From Halomonas halmophila (GTDB lineage Bacteria > Pseudomonadota > Gammaproteobacteria > Pseudomonadales > Halomonadaceae): 64,000 nucleotides of DNA. The DNA is taken from NCBI RefSeq assembly GCF_006540005.1, contig NZ_BJOC01000011.1, positions 124,001-188,000 of the forward strand. Reading direction: 5' to 3'. Positions 16,683 to 25,785 of this stretch are shown in pieces; position 1 is the first letter of the stretch; every line of letters starts with the position of its first letter. Below the pieces are notes generated by a model. The model made no database searches, was not told the DNA's origin, and saw nothing but the letters and a program-made list of their open reading frames with translations. The translations under genes were made by a program, and so were the position numbers.

Positions 16683-19250
16683 ATGTCTGCTTGTCCACTA
16701 TCGCTGGTGGCACCCGTTACCGGCATCACGATGCGTCTTGGCGACGTACCGGACCCCGTGTTCGCGGGTGGCGAGCTGGGACAGGGGGTTGCCCTGGATC
16801 CCCTGGAAGCCAGCCTGCATGCTCCCTGCGACGGGGAGGTCGTACAGTGCGCCAGAACAGGGCATGCCCTGAGCCTGCGCACCGAGCAGGGCATCGAAGT
16901 ATTGCTGCACTTGGGGCTGGATACCGTCGAACTGCAGGGCGAGGGGATCGAGCTGCTGGTCGAGGTCGGTCAGTGGGTCAAGGCCGGCGACGAGCTGTGC
17001 CGTTTCGATCCCGAGTTGCTGGCCGAGCGGGCTCGCTCGCTGATCACGCCACTGGTGGTGACCGATGCTGCCGGCTGGCAACTGGAGCATGTCGTCGACA
17101 CCGCGAACGGGCGAGTCGAGCGCGGAGAGCCGCTGATGCACCTGGTCGCAGCGGAGTCGAGCGAGGCCGCCGTCCAGGCCGAGCCCATGGGGGCCTGGCG
17201 AGAACGCAGTGTCAGCCTGGCACTCGAGAACGGCCTGCATGCTCGGCCCGCCGCTCGATTGCGGGCCATCGTTCAGCGTCATGCCGTCGAGATGCGCCTC
17301 CTCCACGCCGCTACCGAGGCCAATGCCGCCAGTGTCAGCGCCTTGATGAACCTGGGGCTCAGCGCGGGCAGTCGGGTCGTGCTGCAGGCGCGGGGCGAGG
17401 CCGCCGAGGCCGCACTGGATGGCGTGGTACTGCTGCTGACGACGCCCGAAGGCGTGCAGCCGGTGGCAGACGCCGCGGTGCCATCGGTGCCGAGCGCTGA
17501 GGTCGATGAAGGCGAGGTCGCCGGCCTTGTCGCCAGCCCCGGCTTGGCGATCGGCAAGCCGATGGTGTTGAGTCTGCCATTACCCGAAGTGCCCTACGCC
17601 GGGCGTGGCGAGGCGCTGGAGCGTGAGGCGCTCGAGGGCGCACTGCAACGGGTCGGAGAAACGCTCGAGAGTGCTCGCGAGCAGGCCGTGCAGCGCGGAC
17701 GCAACACGGAAGCAGAGATCATCGAGGCCCACCTGGCCTGGTTGGAGGATCCCGGGCTGAGCGACGCGGCAAGGGCGCGCATCGAGGCGGGTCGTGGCGG
17801 TGGACAGGCCTGGCGCGAGGCGCTGGACGAAGAGGCCGAGCGCCTGCGCGCCACCGGCAATGCCCTGCTGGCCGGCCGGGTGGCCGATCTGCACGATCTA
17901 CAGCGCCACGTCATGGCGGAGTTTGCCGAGAGCGATGCTGCGCCGACATTCGATCTGCCGGAGGGAGCCATCCTGCTGGCCGTTGATCTGTCACCCTCGC
18001 AGTTCGTCGATCTGCTCGAATACGCGCCGGCTGGCCTGTGTCTCAAGGGCGGCGGCGTGACGTCTCACGTGGCGATCCTGGCCCGATCGCGCGGCATCCC
18101 GTGCCTGGTGGCAATGGGGGATGCGCTCGACGGGGTGAAAGGCGAACAGGCTGTACTCGATGCCCAAGCCGGGCGGCTCGAGACGGCGCCCGATGACGCT
18201 CGCCTGGCAACCGTGCGCCGGAAGTTGGCGGACGAGGCCGAACGTCGGGCGGTCGAGCGAGCTGAAGCCACGTCTTCGGCGGTGACACGCGACGGCCGCT
18301 CGATCGAGGTCGCGGCCAACATCGGTAACAGCGACGAGGCGTATCTGGCTGCAGAGTCGGGCGCCGATGGCATTGGCCTGATGCGCAGCGAGTTTCTGTT
18401 CCTGGGCCGCGACAGCGCACCGGACGAGGCCGAGCAGCGCCGTGAATATCAGACCAGTCTGGCGGCGCTCGACGGCAAGCCGGTGATCATTCGGACCCTG
18501 GATATCGGCGCCGACAAGCAGCTTGCCTATCTGCGCCTGCCCGAGGTACCCAATCCGGCGCTCGGGGTGCGCGGCGTCCGGTTGTGGCACGACCAGCCGC
18601 AATTGCTGGATACCCAACTGCGTGCCCTGCTGGGGGTCGAGCCCTTGTCGACCCTGCACATCATGCTGCCGATGGTCAGCGAAGCCGGAGAAGTGGCCCG
18701 GGTACGCGAGCGTCTGGAGGCGATCGCGACCCAACTGGGGGTAGTCGAGCGGCCGCGCCTGGGGGCCATGGTCGAGATTCCCAGCGCCGCCTTGTGTGCG
18801 GCCAGCCTGGCAGAAACGGCGGATTTTCTGTCCATTGGCACCAACGACCTGACGCAATATGCCCTGGCCATGGACCGTGAGGACCCGCATCTGGCGAGTC
18901 GTGCCGACGTCCTGCATCCCGGAGTGTTGCGCCTGATCCAGGCCACCCTGGAGGGCGCCGCCGGCCGCTGCCCGGTAGGTGTATGCGGCGCGGCCGCGGG
19001 CGATCCACTGGCCGCCGCCTTGCTGGTGGCGATGGGCGTCGATGAATTGTCTGTCGAACCGGCCCGGGTCGCCGCCGTCAAGGCCGAGATTCGCCGGCTC
19101 GATGCGGCCTCCCTGGCTCGAGAAGTGCCGGCCTTGCTGGCCATGCCCAATGCCGAAAGCGTGCGCCGGCGGCTCGCCGAGCGACACTCGGATGCCGCCA
19201 CAACAATCTCAGATAGCACAACAACAATCTCCGAGAGGACTTCATCATGA
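16683..19250 (+). CDS. nagF: PTS fusion phosphocarrier EIIA-HPr-EI for GlcNAc
   Basis: One 855-residue cytoplasmic protein carries the whole soluble PTS chain. EIIA(Glc)-like domain: about 1-155, phospho-His 76 in LLHLGLDTVELQGEG with His 61 nearby. HPr domain: about 175-265, phospho-His 186 in ENGLHARPAA. Enzyme I: about 280-845, phospho-His 463 in GGGVTSHVAILARSRGIP, with the PEP-site cysteine near CPVGVCGAAAGDP. Phosphate flows from PEP to the NagE permease. It ends with ATGA overlapping nagE. The last ~15 residues are Ser/Thr-rich and are encoded by two repeats of the A-rich leader. Confidence 0.95.
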   Translation: MSACPLSLVAPVTGITMRLGDVPDPVFAGGELGQGVALDPLEASLHAPCDGEVVQCARTGHALSLRTEQGIEVLLHLGLDTVELQGEGIELLVEVGQWVKAGDELCRFDPELLAERARSLITPLVVTDAAGWQLEHVVDTANGRVERGEPLMHLVAAESSEAAVQAEPMGAWRERSVSLALENGLHARPAARLRAIVQRHAVEMRLLHAATEANAASVSALMNLGLSAGSRVVLQARGEAAEAALDGVVLLLTTPEGVQPVADAAVPSVPSAEVDEGEVAGLVASPGLAIGKPMVLSLPLPEVPYAGRGEALEREALEGALQRVGETLESAREQAVQRGRNTEAEIIEAHLAWLEDPGLSDAARARIEAGRGGGQAWREALDEEAERLRATGNALLAGRVADLHDLQRHVMAEFAESDAAPTFDLPEGAILLAVDLSPSQFVDLLEYAPAGLCLKGGGVTSHVAILARSRGIPCLVAMGDALDGVKGEQAVLDAQAGRLETAPDDARLATVRRKLADEAERRAVERAEATSSAVTRDGRSIEVAANIGNSDEAYLAAESGADGIGLMRSEFLFLGRDSAPDEAEQRREYQTSLAALDGKPVIIRTLDIGADKQLAYLRLPEVPNPALGVRGVRLWHDQPQLLDTQLRALLGVEPLSTLHIMLPMVSEAGEVARVRERLEAIATQLGVVERPRLGAMVEIPSAALCAASLAETADFLSIGTNDLTQYALAMDREDPHLASRADVLHPGVLRLIQATLEGAAGRCPVGVCGAAAGDPLAAALLVAMGVDELSVEPARVAAVKAEIRRLDAASLAREVPALLAMPNAESVRRRLAERHSDAATTISDSTTTISERTSS
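19200..19239 (+). promoter_or_regulatory. Duplicated A-rich motif and Shine-Dalgarno of nagE
   Basis: ACAACAATCT (19200-19209) and ACAACAACAATCT (19218-19230) are followed by GAGAGGA (19233-19239) and the nagE ATG at 19247. The second copy is identical to the 13-mer before nagF, although here it lies inside the end of the nagF coding region. Confidence 0.5.
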
Positions 19251-20953
19251 TGCGTGAAGCGGGTTCCCGTCTCATGGCCGGGCTGCAGTTGCTCGGCCGC
19301 TCCCTCATGCTGCCCATCGCGGTGTTGCCGGTGGCCGGTCTGCTGCTGCGCCTGGGGCAGCCCGACTTGCTGGATATCGGTTTCGTGGCGGCCGCCGGCC
19401 AGTCGATCTTCGATCATCTCGCCCTGATCTTCGCCATCGGCGTGGCGCTGGGGTTCTCCGATGACGGCAACGGTGCTGCCGGTCTGGCCGGGGTAGTCGG
19501 TTATCTGGTGCTGGATGCCGTGCTCACGACCCTCAATCCCGATATCAATATGGGGGTGCTGGCCGGAGTGGTGATCGGCTCGGTCGCCGGGCTACTCTAT
19601 AACCGCTACAAGGCCATCCAGTTGCCCGAGTATCTGGCCTTCTTCGGCGGGCGGCGCTTCGTACCCATTGCCACCGGCCTCTCGGCGGTGGCGCTGGGCA
19701 TCGTCTTCGGCTGGCTGTGGCCGACGGTGCAGGCCGGTATCGACGGGCTGGGGCACTGGATGATCGAGGCCGGCGCCCTCGGCAAGTTCGTCTATGGAAC
19801 GATCAATCGACTCTTGATCGTGACCGGGCTGCACCATGTGCTGAACAGCTTCGTCTGGTTCGTGTTCGGCAGTTTCGAGGGCGCCACCGGTGACCTGAAT
19901 CGCTTCTTCGCCGGCGACCCCAGCGCTGGGGGCTTCATGGCCGGCTTCTTTCCGGTGATGATGTTCGGCCTGCCGGCGGCGGCCCTGGCGATGTATCACG
20001 CCGCCGCACCCGATCGGCGTGCCCAGGTGGGTGGCCTGCTGATGTCGTTGGCGCTGACCGCCTTCCTGACCGGGGTGACCGAGCCCATCGAATTCACCTT
20101 CATGTTCCTGGCGCCGTTGCTGTATGTGTTCCATGCGGTGATGACCGGCTTGTCCATGGCGCTGATGCAACTGCTCGACGTGAAGCTCGGCTTCACTTTC
20201 TCGGCCGGTGCCTTCGACTATGCGCTGTCCTATGGCCTGTCCACCAACGGCTGGTTGATGCTGCCCGTGGGGCTGGCCATGTTCGTGATCTATTATGGTG
20301 TTTTCCGCTGGACGATTCAGCGCTTCGATCTGCCCACGCCCGGTCGCGATGAGCCCGTTGCCGCACAACACGACGCCCCACAGGGCGGGGCAGGTGAGCG
20401 TGGTCCGGCCTTTGTGGCCGCTCTGGGTGGGGCGCAGAACCTGCAGCGTATCGGGGCCTGCACCACCCGGCTGCGCCTGGTGCTCAGCGATGCCGACGCC
20501 GTCGACGAGCCGGCCCTCAAGGCGCTGGGGTCGAGGGGCGTGATGCGTCTTGGCGGCGGTGGCCTGCAGGTCATCCTCGGCCCGATCGCCGATAGCGTGG
20601 CCGACGAGATCCGTGCTGCCGCGGCTGAGGCCGGCGTCGAGCCGTCGATGCCGGAGGCCGCCACGGCGCATCGGCTGGAGGAGGCAAGTGCCCAGGCAGT
20701 GCTGCCCGACGAAGAAGTCGCCGCCTGGCTGGCCGCACTTGGCGGACGTGACAACCTGCGTGACCTTGCCGCCCGGGCCGGGACCCGGCTGCGTGTCGAG
20801 CTGCATGACGAGGCAAGCCTCGACACGCCAGCGCTGAAGGCACTGGGGTGCCTGGGTTCCATGGCCGTCGGTGAGCGTACCTGGCATCTGGTGGTCGGTC
20901 CGCAAGCCGCGACCGTTGCGGCGTCGCTGTCATCCCCGCCGGCCAGTCAGTGA
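19247..20953 (+). CDS. nagE: PTS N-acetylglucosamine permease EIICB with extra EIIB
   Basis: The 568-residue permease takes up and phosphorylates GlcNAc. The EIIC membrane domain spans about 1-360 and has the substrate-site motifs LHHVLNS (His near 197) and GVTEPIEF (Glu 279). EIIB-1 at about 385-455 has the phosphocysteine Cys 405 in RIGACTTRLRL. A second EIIB-like domain at about 487-560 has Ala at the matching place (ARAGTRLRV) and so cannot be phosphorylated there. Start ATG 19247 overlaps the nagF stop; a second ATG follows at once. Adjacent nagA, nagB and nagF make GlcNAc the likely substrate. Confidence 0.93.
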   Translation: MMREAGSRLMAGLQLLGRSLMLPIAVLPVAGLLLRLGQPDLLDIGFVAAAGQSIFDHLALIFAIGVALGFSDDGNGAAGLAGVVGYLVLDAVLTTLNPDINMGVLAGVVIGSVAGLLYNRYKAIQLPEYLAFFGGRRFVPIATGLSAVALGIVFGWLWPTVQAGIDGLGHWMIEAGALGKFVYGTINRLLIVTGLHHVLNSFVWFVFGSFEGATGDLNRFFAGDPSAGGFMAGFFPVMMFGLPAAALAMYHAAAPDRRAQVGGLLMSLALTAFLTGVTEPIEFTFMFLAPLLYVFHAVMTGLSMALMQLLDVKLGFTFSAGAFDYALSYGLSTNGWLMLPVGLAMFVIYYGVFRWTIQRFDLPTPGRDEPVAAQHDAPQGGAGERGPAFVAALGGAQNLQRIGACTTRLRLVLSDADAVDEPALKALGSRGVMRLGGGGLQVILGPIADSVADEIRAAAAEAGVEPSMPEAATAHRLEEASAQAVLPDEEVAAWLAALGGRDNLRDLAARAGTRLRVELHDEASLDTPALKALGCLGSMAVGERTWHLVVGPQAATVAASLSSPPASQ

Positions 20954-21045
20954 GCCGCCGTCGGTGCATGTGTGTCTTCCCGTCCGGGGCATCTCCCTGA
21001 GCGGCCTGCTAGACTGGCGGCTCATTCAACCTGTGAGGACACCGC

Positions 21046-21843
21046 ATGTCGCCCCATCTGATCGTGACGGATCTCGACGGCACCCTGCTGGGTGCCGACC
21101 ACGCCTTGGCCGGGGTGACAATCGACACCTTTCGCACGCTCGCCGCGCGTGGGCATCGCATCGTGCTGGCTTCGGGGCGGCACTATCGCGACATCCTGGC
21201 GTTTCGTGATCAGTTGGGGATCGAGGCGCACATCATCAGTACCAACGGGGCCTATACCCATGCACCGGACGACGCCCTGCTGGACGCCCGTCCCTTGCCG
21301 GCAGCGCTGACACGCGAGCTGATTCGCCTGCCGCGCCCGGACAGGGTGCGGCTCAATCTGTATCACGGGGATGAGTGGCTGATCGATGCGGCGGCGCCCG
21401 AGTTACTGGCCCTGCATGCGCATACGGGGTTTGGCTATCGTGTCGCCGACCTGCACGCCCTGGACGGAGAGGGAGTCGGCAAGGTGCTGTATATCGGTGA
21501 GCCGGAGGCCCTCGGTGTCCTCGAGGGCGAGATACGCCAGCTTGCCGGTGAGTCGCTGCATATTACCTATTCGCTGGAGAACTCGCTGGAGATCATGGCG
21601 ACTGGGGTCAACAAGGGCACGGCCCTGAATGCCTTGCTGGCGCAACTGGACATCCCGGTAGAACGCTGCCTGGCCTTCGGCGACAATCTCAACGACATCG
21701 AGATGCTCGAGCTGGCCGGTGAAGCCCATGCCTTGGCCAATGCGCATCCGGCCCTGATGGATGCCGTGCCCGATGCCATGCGGATCGGTTCCCACGACCA
21801 GGCTGCGGTGGCGCGTCATCTGATGGAACGCTTCGCCCTGTGA
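21046..21843 (+). CDS. Cof-type HAD-IIB phosphatase
   Basis: A 265-residue sugar-phosphatase-like hydrolase. Motif I DLDGTLLG contains the nucleophile Asp and the acid/base Asp near residues 9-11; motif IV FGDNLNDIEML coordinates Mg2+. A C2-type cap lies between them. GAGGA is 6 bases before the ATG. It follows nagE by 92 bases and might clear excess sugar phosphates, but the substrate is unknown. Confidence 0.88.
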   Translation: MSPHLIVTDLDGTLLGADHALAGVTIDTFRTLAARGHRIVLASGRHYRDILAFRDQLGIEAHIISTNGAYTHAPDDALLDARPLPAALTRELIRLPRPDRVRLNLYHGDEWLIDAAAPELLALHAHTGFGYRVADLHALDGEGVGKVLYIGEPEALGVLEGEIRQLAGESLHITYSLENSLEIMATGVNKGTALNALLAQLDIPVERCLAFGDNLNDIEMLELAGEAHALANAHPALMDAVPDAMRIGSHDQAAVARHLMERFAL

Positions 21844-21961
21844 GCCCGGGGCAGGGTGCCACCTTGGTGGTATCGTCAGCGTCCTGTCGCACGCCTAGAG
21901 TAGGTGGCATGACCCTCGGCCAGGATGGGACGACTTCCCTGCAGACGGGTGACAGCCACTC

Positions 21962-22690
21962 ATGACGACCCCCGCCACCACTCTCTTCGTGGTCGATGAT
22001 GACCCGGAGATTCGCGAACTGCTCGCCGACTACCTGACCCGGCACGGCTATCGTGCCCGGGTGGCCGAGGACGCCGCTGCCCTGCGCGCGCTGCTTGCCA
22101 CCGAGCAGCCGGATCTGCTGATCGTCGATCTCATGCTCCCTGGCGATGACGGCTTTGCCATTTGCCGCGAAATCCGGCGGGACAGTGACCTCCCCTTGAT
22201 CATGCTGACCGCCAGCCCCGACGAGACCGATCGAATCCTCGGCCTGGAGCTGGGGGCCGATGATTATGTCGCCAAGCCCTTCAATCCGCGTGAGCTGCTC
22301 GCCAGGGTCAAGGCGGTACTGCGTCGCTGCCGGCCGCGTGATGGGGAGACCAGCGGCGCGGGCATGACGCGCATCGTGGCGTTCGGTGGCTGGCAACTGG
22401 ATCGTGTCACCCGCGAGCTGATCGACGGGGCAGGGCAGCGCAGCGCGCTTTCCGGGGCCGATTTCGCCTTGTTGCAGGTCTTCCTCGAGCATGCCGAACA
22501 AGTGCTCTCGCGGGATGCCCTGTTCGACCTGACCCGAGGCCGCCCGGCACCACCCCTGGACCGCTCTATCGATGTGCATGTCTGCCGCTTGCGTCAGCGG
22601 CTTGGCGAGGACGCTCAACACTCGCAGCTGATTCGCACCGTGCGTGGCATGGGCTATGTGCTGGCCACGCGGGTGGATCCCGTCGCGTGA
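21962..22690 (+). CDS. gltR: OmpR-family response regulator, GltR-like
   Basis: A 242-residue regulator with receiver domain (acidic pocket DDD near 12-14, phospho-Asp 56 in LIVDLMLPGDDG, Lys 105 in YVAKPF) and a C-terminal winged helix (VLSRDALFDLTRG, LIRTVRGMGYVL). Its stop overlaps the kinase GTG start (GTGA). Together with the kinase and gts genes it matches the GltR/GtrS arrangement of pseudomonads, which controls glucose uptake. The symbol rests on that synteny. Confidence 0.85.
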   Translation: MTTPATTLFVVDDDPEIRELLADYLTRHGYRARVAEDAAALRALLATEQPDLLIVDLMLPGDDGFAICREIRRDSDLPLIMLTASPDETDRILGLELGADDYVAKPFNPRELLARVKAVLRRCRPRDGETSGAGMTRIVAFGGWQLDRVTRELIDGAGQRSALSGADFALLQVFLEHAEQVLSRDALFDLTRGRPAPPLDRSIDVHVCRLRQRLGEDAQHSQLIRTVRGMGYVLATRVDPVA

Positions 22691-24171
22691 AGCGAGTCGA
22701 CTGGCGGCAGTGGCGCCGCTCACTGGCAAGCCTGTTGCCACGTTCCCTGCGCGGCCGCTTCCTGCTGATCATGGTAACCGGGGTACTGGGTGCTCAGTTG
22801 GCCAGCTATGCCATCTGGACGGTCCAGGCCCGGGACGAACAGCTCGCGCGGCTCGATGAACTGTCGAGCAACATCGCCTATAGCGTAGCCTCCACGGTGC
22901 GCTTCTTTCGCTCTCTGCCGTATGACTACCGCCATATCGTGCTCGATCAGTTACGCGACATGGGCGGCACGCGCTTTTTCGTCAGCGTCAATGACCACCG
23001 GATTCCGGTGGCGGATATCGGCGATGGGCCGGGCAAGGCGCTGGTGGTCGATACCTTCGGTGCGGTGCTGAACAGGGAGCTGGGCATCTCCAATGCGGTC
23101 GTCGAGTTTTCCGACCCGGTGACACTGCGCCTGCTCGACAATGAGGTGCTACTGCAGGACATGCCGCCGCGCTGGGGGCAACACAGCCTGATGAGCGCAC
23201 CCATGTCGCAACCCATCCTGGTGGTTCAGCTGCCGCTGGAGGGCCAGCAATGGCTTTATGTAGCGACGCTGTTGCCGATGCCAGACGTCTTCCAGGATGG
23301 TGATTGGCTGTCCAGTGATCGGCTGTTCGTGGTGTTGATGGTGTTGCTGACCGTCATCGGCCTGTCCTGGCTGGGCATTCGCAGTGCAACCCGCACTCTG
23401 GCGCGATTGTCGCGAGCCGCTCGGCGGCTGGGCCATGATCTGGACAGCCCGCCGCTGAGCGAGGGCGGCCCGCAGGAGGTGGCTGCTACCGCCGTCGCCT
23501 TCAATCGCATGCAGCAGCGTATCCAGCATCAGGTGGAAGAACGCGAGCGGCTCTTCTCGGCGATCTCCCATGATCTCAAGACGCCCATCACCCGATTGCG
23601 TCTGCGTGCCGAGATGCTCGAGGATCCAAAATTGCGCGAGCGTTTTACCCACTCCCTGGATGAGCTGGATCAATTGGTCAGGGGCGCCCTCGACTCGGTC
23701 AAGGGCCTCGACATGCACGAAGACGTGGAGTCTATCGAGCCGCGGCGGTTACTCGAGGGGCTGGCCGAGGAACTGGCCTTGCAGGGCGGCGACATCGACA
23801 TTGCCGGTCACGGCGAACCGATAGCGGTCAAGCCTCTGGCGTTCAAACGCTGCCTGGCCAATCTGCTGGAAAATGCGGTCTTCTATGGCCAGCGAGCGGA
23901 GGTCCAGCTGGAGGACTCCGACGACTTTCTGCGGGTGGTAATCCGCGATCATGGCCCCGGTATCGCAGCGGACCAGCACGACAGAGTCTTCGCGCCCTTT
24001 GTGCGCCTGGAACCATCGCGGAGCCGGCATACCGGCGGCAGCGGGCTGGGGCTGGGTATCGCCCGGCACATCATCCAGGCCCATGGCGGGCAACTGATGC
24101 TGAACAATCATGCCCGTGAAGGGCTGGTGGTGACACTGACACTGCCGCGGGACGATGACGCCGCCGTGTAA
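22687..24171 (+). CDS. gtrS: Sensor histidine kinase, GtrS-like
   Basis: A 494-residue membrane kinase. Membrane segments at about 24-46 and 212-231 enclose a periplasmic sensor of about 165 residues; then come HAMP, the dimerisation domain with phospho-His 295 (FSAISHDLKTPITRL), and the ATPase domain with N-box CLANLLENAVFYG and G-boxes DHGPGI and GGSGLGLGIA. The start is a GTG overlapping the regulator stop by 4 bases. In Pseudomonas, GtrS senses 2-ketogluconate/6-phosphogluconate and activates glucose genes through GltR; whether the ligand is the same here is inference. Confidence 0.85.
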   Translation: MKRVDWRQWRRSLASLLPRSLRGRFLLIMVTGVLGAQLASYAIWTVQARDEQLARLDELSSNIAYSVASTVRFFRSLPYDYRHIVLDQLRDMGGTRFFVSVNDHRIPVADIGDGPGKALVVDTFGAVLNRELGISNAVVEFSDPVTLRLLDNEVLLQDMPPRWGQHSLMSAPMSQPILVVQLPLEGQQWLYVATLLPMPDVFQDGDWLSSDRLFVVLMVLLTVIGLSWLGIRSATRTLARLSRAARRLGHDLDSPPLSEGGPQEVAATAVAFNRMQQRIQHQVEERERLFSAISHDLKTPITRLRLRAEMLEDPKLRERFTHSLDELDQLVRGALDSVKGLDMHEDVESIEPRRLLEGLAEELALQGGDIDIAGHGEPIAVKPLAFKRCLANLLENAVFYGQRAEVQLEDSDDFLRVVIRDHGPGIAADQHDRVFAPFVRLEPSRSRHTGGSGLGLGIARHIIQAHGGQLMLNNHAREGLVVTLTLPRDDDAAV

Positions 24172-24273
24172 CACTTTGCAATATCAGGAAAGATGGCGGC
24201 AGCGCCGCGGCGCCTTAAAGTGGTTCAGGCATGTACCCCGGTTCCGAGCCACCATCTGGAGGGAGCTAGTCTC

Positions 24274-25512
24274 TTGAACATCTTCGATCCCGACTTTCTC
24301 GATGCCCATGTACGCCACACCATGGCGTTCTATCACCCCCGCGCCATCGACCCCCAAGGGGGCTTCTTTCACTACCTGCGTGATGATGGCGAGATCGTGG
24401 ATCGCCGGCATCGCCACCTGGTATCGAGTACTCGCTATGTAGTGACTTATGCGCGCTTTGCTCGCCACAGTGGAGAGGAAGAGTATCGGCAATGGGCGCG
24501 ACACGGGCTGGACTACCTGGAAGCGCATCATTTTCAGCCGGAGTACCAGGGCTATGCCTGGACCCTGTTGAACGGCGAGGTGGAGGACGACACCAACCAC
24601 TGCTACGGGCTGGCCTTCGTGCTGCTGGCCTATGCCGAAGCGCTCAAGGCCGATGTGCCAGGGGCCCGGCAGGGGCTTTATATGACTCACGACATGCTCC
24701 AGCGGCGCTTCTGGGAAGCGCAGCACGGGCGTTTCGCCGATGAAGCCGATCGACACTGGCAAGTCTCCGACTATCGTGGCCAGAACGCCAACATGCATGC
24801 CTGCGAGGCCTTGATTTCGGCCCATGAGGCCACTGGCGACACGGCCTTCGTGGAGCAGGCGATGACCATCGCCCGAGCTGTCGTCGGTGCCAACCGTGAC
24901 CATGAGCATGGCTGGATCTGGGAACACTATGATGCCGACTGGCAACGCGACCTGGACTATAACCGCGATGACCCGAGCCACCTGTTTCGCCCCTGGGGCT
25001 ACCAGGTGGGTCACCAGACCGAGTGGGCCAAGTTGCTGCTGATGCTCGAACGCCATCGGCCGGAAGACTGGTTGCTGCCCACCGCCGAACGGTTATTCTC
25101 GAGCAGCGTGGCGGCCGGCTGGCACCCCGAGACCGGCGGGCTTGTCTACGGGCTCGACCTGGAGGGCCGGATCAGTGATCCCGACAAGTATTTCTGGGTG
25201 CAGGCCGAGAGCTTCGCGGCGGCGGCCATGCTGGGCCAACGCACCGGCCGGGACCTTTACTGGGACTGGTATCGGCGGCTCTGGGCGTTCAGCTGGCAGC
25301 ACATGATCGACCATCGCCATGGCGCCTGGTACCGCATCCTCGATGCCGACAATCGCCGCTATTCGGATCTCAAGAGCCCGGCGGGCAAGGTCGACTATCA
25401 CACCATGGGGGCCTGTCAGGATGCCATGGCGACCTTGACGGCAGGACCATACAACCAGGGGCGCCGGGGACAAGCCGAAGAGGAGGTCCGGCGCCACGAA
25501 TGGCGTCGGTAG
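24274..25512 (+). CDS. AGE-family sugar epimerase/isomerase
   Basis: A protein of about 412 residues with the (alpha/alpha)6-barrel sequence pattern of N-acylglucosamine 2-epimerases, mannose isomerases and YihS. Visible are HLVSSTRYVVTYARFAR, NGEVEDDTNHCYGLAF, GQNANMHACEALISA, WGYQVGHQTEWAKLL and KVDYHTMGACQ, with the conserved His residues expected to do proton transfer. I favour the TTG at 24274 because GGAGG lies 9-10 bases upstream; an ATG at 24193 would add 27 unconserved residues and its AGGAA is too close. Lying between the kinase and the glucose transporter, it may interconvert mannose or glucose with fructose. The substrate is unproved. Confidence 0.85.
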   Translation: MNIFDPDFLDAHVRHTMAFYHPRAIDPQGGFFHYLRDDGEIVDRRHRHLVSSTRYVVTYARFARHSGEEEYRQWARHGLDYLEAHHFQPEYQGYAWTLLNGEVEDDTNHCYGLAFVLLAYAEALKADVPGARQGLYMTHDMLQRRFWEAQHGRFADEADRHWQVSDYRGQNANMHACEALISAHEATGDTAFVEQAMTIARAVVGANRDHEHGWIWEHYDADWQRDLDYNRDDPSHLFRPWGYQVGHQTEWAKLLLMLERHRPEDWLLPTAERLFSSSVAAGWHPETGGLVYGLDLEGRISDPDKYFWVQAESFAAAAMLGQRTGRDLYWDWYRRLWAFSWQHMIDHRHGAWYRILDADNRRYSDLKSPAGKVDYHTMGACQDAMATLTAGPYNQGRRGQAEEEVRRHEWRR

Positions 25513-25653
25513 CGTACAGGGAGGTATTCACAGCGCCTCCTCGCAGGCTTGTCGACGGATCAGCCCCGGGCCGGTTCTCCCTGTCTGCCATGGCTTGGGA
25601 CTTGAAGACGAGAAATGATGTTACTGGCCTGAAACATTGTTTCGACATTGCAA

Positions 25654-25698
25654 GGGTCCGGCAATACTACCCAGTACTTGGTAACCCCGCCCGGACCC
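25654..25698. promoter_or_regulatory. Nested 45-bp dyad upstream of gtsA
   Basis: An outer perfect inverted repeat GGGTCCGG / CCGGACCC (25654-25661 and 25691-25698) surrounds an inner imperfect palindrome TACCCAGTACTTGGTA (25668-25683). Both share one centre at about 25676. It lies 87 bases before gtsA in the 273-bp gap after the AGE gene, and may be the operator of the neighbouring response regulator. Confidence 0.5.
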
Positions 25699-25785
25699 TG
25701 AAGTGCGTTAGCGTGTCATGAGCCGCCACAGGCGGCGTATCTGGATGATGAAGACGATAACCACAACACTTCAGGAGCCGTCATC

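Noticed and set aside
16490..17500. A 336-codon plus-strand frame overlapping nagF
   Set aside because: Out-of-frame shadow rich in Arg, Gly and Ala; nagF domain motifs lie in the other frame.
19592..20905. A 437-codon minus-strand frame opposite nagE
   Set aside because: Antisense shadow; His/Gln-rich and without any recognisable domain.
25757..25777. CACAACACTT before gtsA as another Hfq/Crc motif
   Set aside because: It does not fit AAnAAnAA; only nagF and nagE carry the full pattern.
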